Shown: piece by piece, positions 24,929-33,247 of the stretch | Layout of the letters: each line of letters begins with the position of its first letter | Position numbering within the stretch: the first letter of the stretch is position 1 | Assembly (NCBI GenBank): GCA_030603695.1 | Contig: JAUVXF010000002.1 | Span: forward strand, 1-64,000 | DNA length: 64,000 nt | DNA from: Natronohydrobacter sp. | Lineage (GTDB): Bacteria > Pseudomonadota > Alphaproteobacteria > Rhodobacterales > Rhodobacteraceae | Direction of reading: 5' to 3' | Notes under the pieces: model-generated | The model's database searches: none | Seen by the model: only the letters and a program-made list of their open reading frames with translations | What the model was told of the DNA's origin: nothing | Made by a program: the position numbers and the translations under genes

Positions 24929-26782
24929 TCAGAAATTGGCCTGAACGGCATCAATCATTTGCTGATTGATCTGGATGGGCGTGGATTGGCGCAGGCTGGC
25001 GGCGAAATAGCCAAACAGGTCTTGTGCGATGCTTTGTTCCACCTGCACCTCCAGTGCCGCGCGCAGATTGGCCACATCTTCCAGCATCAGATCCGGGCTT
25101 GCGACCGCGTGAAGCTGAACAAGATAAATGCGGTTCGCCCCGTTGAAACTGCGTATCTCTCCCGGTTCCATGTCAAAGCCCAGCGCGACCAGTTCGCGCG
25201 GCAGATCCGGCAGGAAATCGGTGCGGCGCAGCCCGTCAAAGCGGATCGGGGCGATTGCGGTGTCCGCCTCTGTGCCGCTTTGGATGGCGCGTTCCAGATC
25301 CTCCGCCACAAGGCGCAGCCCGTCCAGAATCTGCTGGTTTTGCCAATCTGTGATCACTTGTGTGCGAATATCCTCCAGCGGGCGGGGCGCGGCGGGCAGG
25401 GCTTCGATGAATTCCAGCGCAAAGAGGCCGCCATCTTCCAGAAAGCCAATTTCCGCGAAATCGCCTGCATTCAGCCCTTGCGCGGCATTGCGCACACTTT
25501 CATAGGCGGCAATGCCTTCGGTCTGGCCGGGCCGCCATTCCAGCTGGCCTGACCGCATATCGGTTTCTTCTGCCAGTTGTGCGACAGTTGCGCCCCCGGC
25601 CAACAGATCTTCATAAAGATCATAGTCATCTGCCAAGACACGCCGCGCCAGATCGGAAAGTTGCTCTGCCTGCAAATCTTCGCGCACATCTTCAAAGCTT
25701 ACTTCTTGCGCGGCCAGAATGGCATTCATGCGAAACAGCGCCGGGCCAAGCGAGGTTTCGACCGGGCCTGCGATGCCCGGCTCTGTCAGGGCAAAAACAG
25801 CCTCTGCCGCTGTCCCCAGATCGGCGCGGCTGACATCGCCCATATCGGTATCATCCAGCAACAACCCGCGCTCTGCCACCAACCCCTCGAAAGAGGTATC
25901 CCCTGCGGTGAGCCGCTCCAGTGCCGCTTCGGCGCTGGCCAGATCGGGAAAGACCAGACGCTCCACCAGCCGCCGTTCGGGTTGCGAGAATTGCGCCCGC
26001 CGCGCCTCATAGGCGGCGCGCAGGATATCTTCATCCACTTCAAGCGTATCCACCAGCATATCGGGTGTTATGATCGCATAGGCAATGCGCTTGCCCTCTG
26101 GCTGCATGTAGCGGTCTGTCTGCGCATCGTAGAAAGCCTGCAACGTGGCCGCGTCTGGTTGGCCCACAGGCTGGGGCAGATTGGCCGCTGTCAGGGTGGT
26201 TACAGAGATGTCACGCGTCTGCGCCTGATACTCCATCAGCGGGGTAACAATCAAATCTGGGGCCGATGCGCCGCCAATGACCGAAAGTTGCAAGATGGTG
26301 CGCGCCACATCCTCGCGGATTGTGGCTTCAAACTCGGCCTCATTCATGCCCGCATTTTGCAGGGCAAACCGATAGGCTTCGCGGTCTATCTGGCCATCAA
26401 GGCCCTGAAAGGCCGGGATTTGCATGATTTCGCGTTGCACGGTCGCGTCACCTGCGGAAACGCCCAGACGCGCGGCCTCGTTATCCAGCACGGCCGAGGT
26501 GACAAGCTGTTCCAGCACAAGCTGATCCATGCCAAACAGGCGGGCCTGTTCCATTGTGATGGGTTGCCCGAACTGGCCTTGCAGCGCGCGCAATTCGTTT
26601 TGCATGGCGCGGGCATATTGGTTGGCCGTGATCGCGCGATCCCCCACCGTGCCCACATTCTGCACACGGCCGCCAAAGCCTTCCACCCCAAAGCCCAACA
26701 GGCTAAGCGCGAGCAAGGCCATCAGAAAGGCTGCGGCCATGTTCTTTGCGCTCATTTTCTTCTTCGGCGGGTTCTTGGCCAT
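24929..26782 (-). CDS. PpiD-like membrane-anchored peptidyl-prolyl isomerase (SurA N-terminal/parvulin type)
   Basis: A 617-residue inner-membrane protein with a short basic cytoplasmic tail (MAKNPPKKKMSAKN), one membrane helix at about residues 15-32, and a large periplasmic part. The periplasmic part has a SurA_N-like chaperone domain (GDRAITANQYARAMQNEL and EQLVTSAVLDNEAARLGVS) and a degenerate parvulin domain at about 240-365. PpiD-type proteins sit near the Sec translocon and help newly exported outer-membrane proteins. The parvulin region lacks an obvious full catalytic set, so it may be mainly a chaperone. It is immediately upstream of trpE, as in other Rhodobacteraceae. Confidence 0.85.
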   Translation of the reverse strand: MAKNPPKKKMSAKNMAAAFLMALLALSLLGFGVEGFGGRVQNVGTVGDRAITANQYARAMQNELRALQGQFGQPITMEQARLFGMDQLVLEQLVTSAVLDNEAARLGVSAGDATVQREIMQIPAFQGLDGQIDREAYRFALQNAGMNEAEFEATIREDVARTILQLSVIGGASAPDLIVTPLMEYQAQTRDISVTTLTAANLPQPVGQPDAATLQAFYDAQTDRYMQPEGKRIAYAIITPDMLVDTLEVDEDILRAAYEARRAQFSQPERRLVERLVFPDLASAEAALERLTAGDTSFEGLVAERGLLLDDTDMGDVSRADLGTAAEAVFALTEPGIAGPVETSLGPALFRMNAILAAQEVSFEDVREDLQAEQLSDLARRVLADDYDLYEDLLAGGATVAQLAEETDMRSGQLEWRPGQTEGIAAYESVRNAAQGLNAGDFAEIGFLEDGGLFALEFIEALPAAPRPLEDIRTQVITDWQNQQILDGLRLVAEDLERAIQSGTEADTAIAPIRFDGLRRTDFLPDLPRELVALGFDMEPGEIRSFNGANRIYLVQLHAVASPDLMLEDVANLRAALEVQVEQSIAQDLFGYFAASLRQSTPIQINQQMIDAVQANF

Positions 26783-26841
26783 GCGCTCTCTCTATGCTGT
26801 GCAAGTGGTGGGCGGATATCTTGGTGCTGTGTAAGCAAAGC

Positions 26842-26859
26842 CGCTTGCAGGGGCAAGCG
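26842..26859 (-). terminator. Hairpin at the end of the aminotransferase gene
   Basis: CGCTTGC (26842-26848) pairs with GCAAGCG (26853-26859) around a 4-base loop, directly against the minus-strand stop codon at 26861-26863. The following T-stretch is poor, so it is only a possible terminator. Confidence 0.35.
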
Positions 26860-26860
26860 T

Positions 26861-28033
26861 TCAGAGATCACGAATTTCGGCCAAACGCCGGGCAAGTTCT
26901 GCAATTCCGGCGCAATCGGCATTGGCAAAGGCAATCCGCAAATGGCGCGCGCCTTGCGTGTCACCTGCGGGGCCAAACATCGATCCGGGCAGAACCAACA
27001 CCCCTGCCGCGCGCACCAGATGACGGGCAAGGGTTTCGGCCTCTTGCGCGAAGGGATGCGCCACATAGCCGAAATAGGCCCCGCTGCCGCGCAAGTGCCA
27101 GCCGTCCAAACACTGAAATGCCCTGACAAGGGCCGCGCGTCTGCGCAGGATTTCGGCACGCTCTCCGACCAGCCATGCGCGCAGGTTCTCCAGCCCCCAA
27201 AGGGCCGCGCGCTGGCCAAGCCCGGTGGGACAAATGGTCATGCTATCCAGAAATTTCTCGATCTCGCGCAGCCGTGCCGGGCTGGTGGCAATAGCGCCTA
27301 CCCGGTGGCCCGTAAGGCGGTAGGCTTTGGAAAAGCTGTAAAGATGGATGACAACATCCTGCCAGTCAGGATCTGTGAACAGATCATGCGGGGCATCGGG
27401 GCTTGCGTGAAAATCGCGGTAGGTTTCATCAAGGATCAGGGCCAAGCCCCGCTTGCGTGCCAGATCACGAAAGGCGGCAATCAGGGCCGGGGGGTATTCT
27501 GCCCCTGTGGGGTTGTTCGGCGTGACCAGAACAATCGCGCGGGTGCGCGGCGTGATAAGCTGTGCAGCCTGTTCAGGGCAAGGCAGCATATCCGGCCCGC
27601 AGGGCAGGGGCTGAGGGGTAATGCCGTTCATCTTTAGCCACATCGCATGATTGAAATACCACGGCACTGGCAAGATGACCCCATCACCGGGGCTGGCAAG
27701 GCTGGCGATTGCGGCGCAAAAGGCTTGATTGCACCCTGATGTGATCGCGATATTGGCTGCGTCTATTATCCCGCCGTAAATCGCGGTCATCTGTGTGGCG
27801 AGGGCGGCGCGCAGCGCAGGCAGGCCCAGAACCGGGCCATAGATATGGGTGGCCGGATCTGCCAGCGCGGCAATCATTGCGTCTTGCAGGGGCGCGGGCG
27901 GGGGCAAGACAGGTGCGGCCTGGCTTAGGTTAAGGAGTGGGCGCTCTGGTGTGAATTCCACCCCTTCCAGCCAGCGGCGGGCTTCCATCACAGGGGGGGC
28001 AGGGGTTGCGGCAAGGGCCGGGGCGATCAGCAT
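26861..28033 (-). CDS. PLP-dependent aminotransferase, class I/II
   Basis: A 390-residue fold-type I aminotransferase. It shows ITSGCNQAFCAAIASLASPG, the substrate-binding VLVTPNNPTGAEYPP, LILDETYRDF, and the PLP lysine in LYSFSKAYRLTGHRVGAI. The NPTG and YSFSK motifs resemble aspartate/aromatic aminotransferases of subclass I-gamma, but the exact amino acid is not predictable. ATG 28033 is chosen because the family similarity begins with PPVMEARRW soon after; two in-frame ATGs lie 15 and 30 bases upstream. It diverges from rlmJ and has no obvious operon partner. Confidence 0.88.
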   Translation of the reverse strand: MLIAPALAATPAPPVMEARRWLEGVEFTPERPLLNLSQAAPVLPPPAPLQDAMIAALADPATHIYGPVLGLPALRAALATQMTAIYGGIIDAANIAITSGCNQAFCAAIASLASPGDGVILPVPWYFNHAMWLKMNGITPQPLPCGPDMLPCPEQAAQLITPRTRAIVLVTPNNPTGAEYPPALIAAFRDLARKRGLALILDETYRDFHASPDAPHDLFTDPDWQDVVIHLYSFSKAYRLTGHRVGAIATSPARLREIEKFLDSMTICPTGLGQRAALWGLENLRAWLVGERAEILRRRAALVRAFQCLDGWHLRGSGAYFGYVAHPFAQEAETLARHLVRAAGVLVLPGSMFGPAGDTQGARHLRIAFANADCAGIAELARRLAEIRDL

Positions 28034-28139
28034 GGGGCATGTCCTCATCCGGGGTTGCGGCACGCTATCTTGCAGGGGCGCGCATGGTCAATCGTGAAAG
28101 GCCGTTGAGTTTGCCCGCGCCGCATGGCAGAGGGGCGGT

Positions 28140-28922
28140 ATGCTGTCTTATCAACATCTCTATCATGCCGGAAATCTGGCCGATCTGCACAAACATGCAC
28201 TGCTTGCATGGGTGCTGGAGTATATGACGGCCAAGGACAAGCCGCTCAGCTATATTGAAACCCATGCCGGGCGCGGGCTGTATGCGCTGGATGCCCCGGA
28301 AGCGCAGAAGACAGGCGAGGCGCAAGCCGGTATTTTGCGGCTGGAACAGGGCTTTGCCCCCGATCACCCTTACCGGCGCGCAATCGCGGCCACGCGCGCA
28401 GTGTATGGGCCTGCGGCCTATCCCGGATCGCCGCTGATTGCCGCGCATTTGCTGCGCCCGCAAGACGGGCTGACACTGGCCGAATTGCACCCGCAGGAAT
28501 TTGCGGCCCTTTATCAGGCGAGGGCGGGGCATCGCGCCCATTTGCGCCATGCTGACGGGTTGGAACTGGCGCTTGCGCTTTGTCCACCTACCCCGCGCCG
28601 GGGCGTGCTGATGATAGACCCCTCTTATGAGGTGAAAAGCGATTATGTGACCCTGCCCAAACTTGTAACCGATATCCGGCGCAAGTGGAATGTTGGGGTT
28701 ATCATGCTGTGGTATCCTGTGTTGCTGTCAGAACCCCATGCGCCCATGCTGGCCAGCCTTGCGGCACAGCACCCTGATCTTGCCGTGTTTGAAACCCGCT
28801 TTCCGCCCATCCGAGAGGGCCACCGCATGATCGGCTCTGGCCTTGCGGTGCTCAACGCCCCTTGGGGCATGGCGGAAGAAGCGCGCCGCATTGATGCACT
28901 GATCCGCGCGGGGCAGGGTTAG
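28140..28922 (+). CDS. rlmJ: 23S rRNA (adenine2030-N6)-methyltransferase RlmJ
   Basis: A 260-residue methyltransferase that modifies A2030 of 23S rRNA. The N-terminal MLSYQHLYHAGNLADLHKH is diagnostic of RlmJ (YhiR/ComJ family). YIETHAGRGLY is the S-adenosylmethionine motif, and GVLMIDPSYEVK is the DPxY catalytic motif (DPSY). A GAGGGG ribosome binding site precedes ATG 28140. Length is a little shorter than the enteric protein (about 280). Homologues have been linked to use of DNA as a nutrient, but the rRNA role is the established one. Confidence 0.93.
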   Translation: MLSYQHLYHAGNLADLHKHALLAWVLEYMTAKDKPLSYIETHAGRGLYALDAPEAQKTGEAQAGILRLEQGFAPDHPYRRAIAATRAVYGPAAYPGSPLIAAHLLRPQDGLTLAELHPQEFAALYQARAGHRAHLRHADGLELALALCPPTPRRGVLMIDPSYEVKSDYVTLPKLVTDIRRKWNVGVIMLWYPVLLSEPHAPMLASLAAQHPDLAVFETRFPPIREGHRMIGSGLAVLNAPWGMAEEARRIDALIRAGQG

Positions 28923-29086
28923 GGCCTGCGGGCAAGCTATCTGCGCCCGGCCCTGCAACCGTCCAGCGCCATATGTTGAATCGGGCCTGTGCCGTGATTT
29001 CGCTGGTTGGCAGCCCCGGACAGGCAATTTCGCGGCAAAATACCGCTTTTGGCCCAGCTAATCGCGGCATTCTCTGCGCCAAACGC

Positions 29087-29115
29087 TTGTCACAGCCCCT
29101 GCTTGCCCCTATAGA
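29087..29115 (+). promoter_or_regulatory. Sigma-70 type promoter of rpsA
   Basis: TTGTCA at 29087-29092 and TATAGA at 29110-29115 are separated by exactly 17 bases. Both hexamers match consensus at four or five positions, strong for this genome. It predicts a leader of about 170 bases before the rpsA start. Confidence 0.6.
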
Positions 29116-29161
29116 GCGGGCATTCAAGATGACCGGCAGGTCACACGGCCAGTAAGAACAG

Positions 29162-29186
29162 GGTCGGGCGCAAGCTGCGACCTTTT
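29162..29186 (+). promoter_or_regulatory. Terminator-like hairpin in the rpsA leader
   Basis: GGTCG (29162-29166) and CGACC (29178-29182) flank GGCGCAAGCTG, which can add GC pairs, and TTTT follows at 29183-29186. It lies between the likely promoter and the start codon, so it may attenuate rpsA or serve as an S1-dependent control site. The T-run is short. Confidence 0.4.
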
Positions 29187-29292
29187 GTGTTTGATGTTCT
29201 TCAGGTGTGATGCTGCGGCTTTTGATGCAAACCCAAAGACCGGCGGAGGCAACCGCCCGGCCAGCAACATGACCCAAAGGAACCAGATTTAT

Positions 29293-30972
29293 ATGTGCGC
29301 TAAAACAACTATGGAAGAATTCGAGGCCCTGCTGAACGAGAGCCTTGAAATGGACACGCCCGATGAAGGCAGTGTTGTTACCGGCAAGGTTATCGCCATC
29401 GAGGCAGGCCAGGCCATTATCGATGTCGGCTACAAGATGGAAGGCCGCGTTGATCTGAAAGAATTCGCAAATCCCGGCGAGGCCCCGCAAGTTGCCGTGG
29501 GCGATGAGGTGGAAGTCTATCTTGAGCGCGTGGAAAACTCGCGCGGAGAGGCTGTTGTCAGCCGCGAGAAGGCCCGCCGCGAAGCTGCATGGGATCGTCT
29601 GGAAAAAGCCTATGCCGATGAAGCGCGCGTTGACGGCGCGATCTTTGGCCGCGTCAAGGGCGGTTTCACAGTGGATCTGGGCGGCGCAGTGGCGTTTTTG
29701 CCCGGCTCTCAGGTAGATGTGCGCCCCGTGCGCGATGCTGGCCCGCTGATGGGCCTCAAGCAGCCCTTCCAGATTCTGAAAATGGATCGTCGTCGCGGCA
29801 ATATCGTTGTCTCGCGCCGCGCCATTCTGGAAGAAAGCCGCGCCGAACAGCGCGCCGAAGTCATTGGCAAGCTGGCCGAAGGGCAGATCGCCGATGGTGT
29901 GGTCAAGAATATCACCGAATATGGTGCATTCGTTGATCTGGGCGGTGTTGATGGTCTGCTTCATGTGACCGATATGGCATGGCGCCGCGTGAACCACCCG
30001 TCCGAGGTCGTGACCATTGGCGAGACGATCAAGGTGCAGGTCATCAAGATCAACAAGGACACACACCGCATTTCGCTGGGTATCAAGCAGCTTCAGGCCG
30101 ATCCGTGGGATTCGGTTGAAGTGCAATATGCGCTTGGCACTGTCCATAAAGGCCGCGTGACCAATATCACCGATTACGGCGCATTCGTAGAACTGGAAGC
30201 TGGCGTTGAAGGGCTTGTCCATGTCTCTGAAATGAGCTGGACAAAGAAAAACGTCCATCCCGGCAAGATCGTGTCCACCTCGCAGGAAGTGGATGTCATG
30301 GTGCTGGAGATTGATGGCGCGAAACGCCGTGTCAGCCTTGGCCTGAAACAGACGCAGCGCAACCCATGGGAAGTGTTTGCCGAAAGCCACCCTGTTGGCA
30401 GCCAGATTGAAGGCGAGATCAAGAACATCACCGAATTCGGTCTGTTCGTTGGCCTTGAAGGCGATATCGACGGGATGGTGCACCTCTCTGACATCAGCTG
30501 GGATCAGCGCGGCGAAGAGGCCATTCAGGATTTCCGCAAGGGCGACATGGTCAATGCCGTTGTTTCGGAAGTGGATGTCGAGCGTGAGCGCATTTCGCTG
30601 TCCATCAAGGCGCTGGAGAATGACAACTTCTCCGATGCGGTTGAGGGCGTGAAGCGCGGTGCGATTGTCACCTGTGAAGTGACTGCCATCGAAGAAGGCG
30701 GCATCGAGGTTGAATATAACGGCATGAAGAGCTTCATCCGCCGTTCCGATCTGGCTCGTGACCGCGCCGACCAGCGCCCAGAGCGTTTCCAGGTGGGTGA
30801 CAAGATTGATGCCCGTGTGACCAGCGTTGACAGCAAAACCCGCCGTCTGGGCCTGTCGATTAAGGCACGCGAAATTGCCGAAGAAAAAGAAGCGGTAGAG
30901 CAGTATGGCTCTTCCGATGCAGGTGCAAGCCTTGGGGATATCCTTGGGGCCGCGCTGAAAGACCGCAACTGA
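29293..30972 (+). CDS. rpsA: 30S ribosomal protein S1
   Basis: S1 binds mRNA and helps unfold it at the 30S subunit. The 559-residue protein consists of six S1 (OB-fold) repeats: the first starts near GSVVTGKVIAIEAGQAIIDV, later ones at GRVKGGFTVDLGG, GVVKNITEYGAFVDLGG, GRVTNITDYGAFVELEAG, GEIKNITEFGLFVGLEGD and CEVTAIEEGGIEVEYNG. ATG 29293 (MCAKTTMEEFEALL) is preceded by AAAGGAA eleven bases upstream; the family N-terminus starts here. It is followed by a strong terminator and then ihfB. Confidence 0.96.
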   Translation: MCAKTTMEEFEALLNESLEMDTPDEGSVVTGKVIAIEAGQAIIDVGYKMEGRVDLKEFANPGEAPQVAVGDEVEVYLERVENSRGEAVVSREKARREAAWDRLEKAYADEARVDGAIFGRVKGGFTVDLGGAVAFLPGSQVDVRPVRDAGPLMGLKQPFQILKMDRRRGNIVVSRRAILEESRAEQRAEVIGKLAEGQIADGVVKNITEYGAFVDLGGVDGLLHVTDMAWRRVNHPSEVVTIGETIKVQVIKINKDTHRISLGIKQLQADPWDSVEVQYALGTVHKGRVTNITDYGAFVELEAGVEGLVHVSEMSWTKKNVHPGKIVSTSQEVDVMVLEIDGAKRRVSLGLKQTQRNPWEVFAESHPVGSQIEGEIKNITEFGLFVGLEGDIDGMVHLSDISWDQRGEEAIQDFRKGDMVNAVVSEVDVERERISLSIKALENDNFSDAVEGVKRGAIVTCEVTAIEEGGIEVEYNGMKSFIRRSDLARDRADQRPERFQVGDKIDARVTSVDSKTRRLGLSIKAREIAEEKEAVEQYGSSDAGASLGDILGAALKDRN

Positions 30973-31005
30973 TCGCGTCTTGCAACGCGCTTAGCGCATA
31001 ATAAG

Positions 31006-31033
31006 AAAACCCCGGCCCTGTGCCGGGGTTTTT
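31006..31033 (+). terminator. Rho-independent terminator after rpsA
   Basis: AAAACCCCGGC (31006-31016) pairs perfectly with GCCGGGGTTTT (31022-31032) around a 5-base loop, with a run of five T at 31029-31033. Canonical. Confidence 0.92.
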
Positions 31034-31168
31034 GCTTTGCTGCGGCGGCTGTTGGCAAGGATGGTCTATAATTCCTTGTTTCTTCGCGTTAGATTTGCGC
31101 ATATAGTCGCTTGATAATAGCCAGAACGCCCGCCAAGGGTGAGGGCGTCCGACCGGGGGTAACAACGC

Positions 31169-31456
31169 ATGATCCGTTCAGAACTGATCCAGATAATCGC
31201 AGATGAAAACCCGCATCTCTATCAGCGAGATGTCGAGCGGATTGTAAACACGGTCTTTGGTGAGATTACCGAAGCTCTCGCCCGTGGCGAGCGCGTGGAA
31301 CTGCGCGGCTTTGGCGCCTTCTCGGTGAAGAAGCGCGATTCCCGCACCGGGCGCAATCCGCGCACGGGCGAGAGCGTGGCCGTAGAGGCGAAGGCCGTTC
31401 CCTTTTTCAAAACTGGCAAGCTGTTGCGCGACCGGTTGAACGGGCTGGAGGGCTAA
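31169..31456 (+). CDS. ihfB: Integration host factor beta subunit
   Basis: A 95-residue HU/IHF-family DNA-bending protein; IHF is a heterodimer that binds specific sites and bends DNA sharply. [20 protein letters not shown] at the N-terminus and the DNA-binding arm [20 protein letters not shown] (residues about 47-66) are typical of IHF beta rather than HU. It lies downstream of rpsA as in most proteobacteria and is followed by the LapA-domain gene with a 6-base gap. Confidence 0.95.
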   Translation: MIRSELIQIIADENPHLYQRDVERIVNTVFGEITEALARGERVELRGFGAFSVKKRDSRTGRNPRTGESVAVEAKAVPFFKTGKLLRDRLNGLEG

Positions 31457-31462
31457 AGCCAC

Positions 31463-31816
31463 ATGATTGCATATCTGCGCTATGGGTTTGCGGCGGTGAT
31501 CGCCGTTATCTTTGTAACCGTGGCTGTTGCCAATCGCGCCATTGTGGAAATCAAGCTCTTGCCTGATGCGCTGGCGGCCTTGCTGGGGTTTAATTTCAGC
31601 CTTGCATTGCCGGTTTTCCTGTTGCTGGGGCTGGCGATCGTGCTGGGGCTGTTGCTGGGCTTTATCTGGGAATGGTTCCGCGAGCATGGCTACCGCGCCG
31701 AGGCTGCGAAACTGCGCCGCGAAACGGCCAGCATGCGCGCAGAGCTTCAGCGCGCCGAGAAAGTGGCGCCGCAAATGCGCAAGGACGATGTGCTTGCCTT
31801 GGTCGAGAGTAAGTGA
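31463..31816 (+). CDS. LapA-domain (DUF1049) membrane protein
   Basis: A 117-residue protein with two membrane helices (about residues 6-26 and 37-62) joined by a short loop with IVEIKLLPDAL, the LapA/YciS layout. The C-terminal cytoplasmic helix is rich in Arg and Glu (AAKLRRETASMRAELQRAEK), probably a coiled coil. In enterics LapA pairs with LapB to control LpxC and LPS synthesis. LapB is not here, so that role is only possible. It sits between ihfB and trpF. Confidence 0.8.
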   Translation: MIAYLRYGFAAVIAVIFVTVAVANRAIVEIKLLPDALAALLGFNFSLALPVFLLLGLAIVLGLLLGFIWEWFREHGYRAEAAKLRRETASMRAELQRAEKVAPQMRKDDVLALVESK

Positions 31817-31825
31817 CCCGGCGTT

Positions 31826-32491
31826 ATGTCTGATCCGGTTCATGTGAAAATCTGCGGCGTGACCAGCGCCGCAGCGGTGTCAGAGGCTGTGACCGCAGGC
31901 GCGCGGTATCTGGGGTTTAATTTCTACCCGCCATCGCCGCGCTACCTGACGCCGGATAATGCGCGCGCCCTGATGCTTGATGTGCCAGAGGGCGTGGCGA
32001 AAGTGGCGCTGGTTGTTGATCCGTCAGATGATGCTCTTGCCGCGCTCTTGGCCGATTTGCCAGTGGATTTCTTGCAACTTCATGGCCATGAAAGCCCGGC
32101 GCGCGTCATGGAAATTCGCGCGCGGTATGGCTTGCCGATCATTAAGGCTGTGGGCATTGCAGATGCCGAAGATCTGGCGGCGCTGGAGGACTATCTTTCT
32201 GTCAGTGACCAGATTTTGGTAGATGCCAAGCCTGCCAAAGGGGCTGCACTGCCGGGCGGAAACGGCTTGGCGTTTGATTGGCGGTTGCTGCAAGGGCGGC
32301 ACTGGCCACGCCCATGGCTATTGGCCGGGGGGTTGACGGCGCAAAATGTGGCCGCAGCGATCCGCCTGACGGGGGCGCGGCAGGTTGATGTTTCGTCCGG
32401 GGTGGAAAGCGCACCGGGCATAAAAGACCCCGCCGCCATGCGCGCCTTTGTTGCGGCGGCTCAATCCGAAAGCACTACTGCACAGGTGTAG
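31826..32491 (+). CDS. trpF: Phosphoribosylanthranilate isomerase
   Basis: TrpF catalyses the third step of tryptophan synthesis, the Amadori rearrangement of phosphoribosylanthranilate. The 221-residue TIM barrel has VKICGVTSAAAV at the N-terminus (catalytic Cys in KICG), GFNFYPPSPRYL, FLQLHGHE, the catalytic Asp in QILVDAKP, LAGGLTAQNVAAAIR and DVSSGVESAPGIKD. In related genomes trpB usually follows trpF; here a convergent Rrf2 gene ends only seven bases away. Confidence 0.95.
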   Translation: MSDPVHVKICGVTSAAAVSEAVTAGARYLGFNFYPPSPRYLTPDNARALMLDVPEGVAKVALVVDPSDDALAALLADLPVDFLQLHGHESPARVMEIRARYGLPIIKAVGIADAEDLAALEDYLSVSDQILVDAKPAKGAALPGGNGLAFDWRLLQGRHWPRPWLLAGGLTAQNVAAAIRLTGARQVDVSSGVESAPGIKDPAAMRAFVAAAQSESTTAQV

Positions 32492-32498
32492 CCAGCGC

Positions 32499-33014
32499 CT
32501 AGCCTGTCGCCATTTCGGGGATTGGGCGTGCCAGAAAGCCTGCCTCTTTGGTGTCTGCACTGCATTTTGCAGGCAGTCGCGGGCCATCCATGCTGAGCAG
32601 CGCATCCAAGCCCGAATTGCAGGACACAAGATCCGAGAGATACAAGTCGTCCAGCGCGGAATAAAACGCCTCTACCGCACGGGCCAGATGGGGGCGCATG
32701 ATGCAATGGGCTTTCAGGGGGCAGGTATTGTGATCTGAAAAGCACTCGATAAAGGGCAACTCGGATTCGAAGGTTCGAAATACTGCCCCCACGCTGATTG
32801 ATGACGCTTGGCGCGCCAGATGAAACCCGCCATGCCGCCCGCGCAACGTGGTGATGAATCCTTCTTGCGCAAGCTTGTTGATAACCTGCGCCAGATGATT
32901 TTCAGAGGCATTCACCGCGCTTGCAGCATCTTGCTTCCGCACAAGCCTGTCTTTGTTCACGGCGCAGAACATCAGGGTACGAAGTGCGAGATTTGTTCGT
33001 GTTGTCAGTCGCAT
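32499..33014 (-). CDS. Rrf2-family iron-sulfur regulator, NsrR-like
   Basis: A 171-residue Rrf2-type winged-helix regulator. The helix-turn-helix spans about residues 25-65 (NASENHLAQVINKLAQEGFI, then GRHGGFHLAR). Three cysteines, C91, C98 and C104 (ECFSDHNTCPLKAHC), match the [2Fe-2S] or [4Fe-4S] ligand cluster of NsrR proteins, which sense nitric oxide. The C-terminal tail (about 130-171) is longer than in enteric NsrR and contains two more cysteines. It diverges from the sulfide:quinone oxidoreductase-like gene, so it likely controls it. NO, iron or redox sensing cannot be separated from sequence alone. Confidence 0.82.
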   Translation of the reverse strand: MRLTTRTNLALRTLMFCAVNKDRLVRKQDAASAVNASENHLAQVINKLAQEGFITTLRGRHGGFHLARQASSISVGAVFRTFESELPFIECFSDHNTCPLKAHCIMRPHLARAVEAFYSALDDLYLSDLVSCNSGLDALLSMDGPRLPAKCSADTKEAGFLARPIPEMATG

Positions 33015-33173
33015 AAATATCTCTCCTCATGCGCCACGGGCGCTACGTCCGTATGCAGAAATCTGTCCCTCAGATAGGCAATATCGGCGCTTTTCGCCTG
33101 CGCAGCCTTGATCCGTATCAATAAGGCGGGGTGGCGGCTGTGTTATTTTGCCGCAGCGGCAGAGGGCGGGAGT

Positions 33174-33187
33174 TTGATGTGGATCAA
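33174..33187. promoter_or_regulatory. FNR/Dnr-type box (TTGAT-N4-ATCAA)
   Basis: TTGAT at 33174-33178, four bases GTGG, and ATCAA at 33183-33187: a perfect match to the FNR/FnrL (and Dnr) consensus dyad. Its centre is about 67 bases before the oxidoreductase start and about 166 from the Rrf2 start, suggesting activation of the oxidoreductase under low oxygen or nitrogen-oxide stress. An AT-rich stretch at about 33192-33232 between the box and the gene could hold the promoter and the Rrf2 operator. Confidence 0.7.
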
Positions 33188-33247
33188 AGATGCTAATATG
33201 AAAATGTAAGATTATGAATATATGTATGCTATGTTGGGGAGGAGCGC

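Larger units (their letters stand above)
28923..29292 (+). other. rpsA upstream region and leader
   Basis: No gene is seen in these 370 bases; in many proteobacteria cmk lies here and it is absent. The stretch contains a good promoter at 29087-29115 and, after it, a leader of about 170 bases with a terminator-like hairpin at 29162-29186. The upstream 150 bases appear to be unstructured spacer. Confidence 0.5.

Noticed and set aside
25577-27637. 686-codon open frame antisense to the PpiD-like and aminotransferase genes
   Set aside because: Spans two genuine genes on the other strand, contains no recognisable domain and has shadow-type composition.
28852-30483. 543-codon open frame antisense to rpsA
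   Set aside because: A shadow of the repeated S1 domains; the repeats make an antisense open frame likely.
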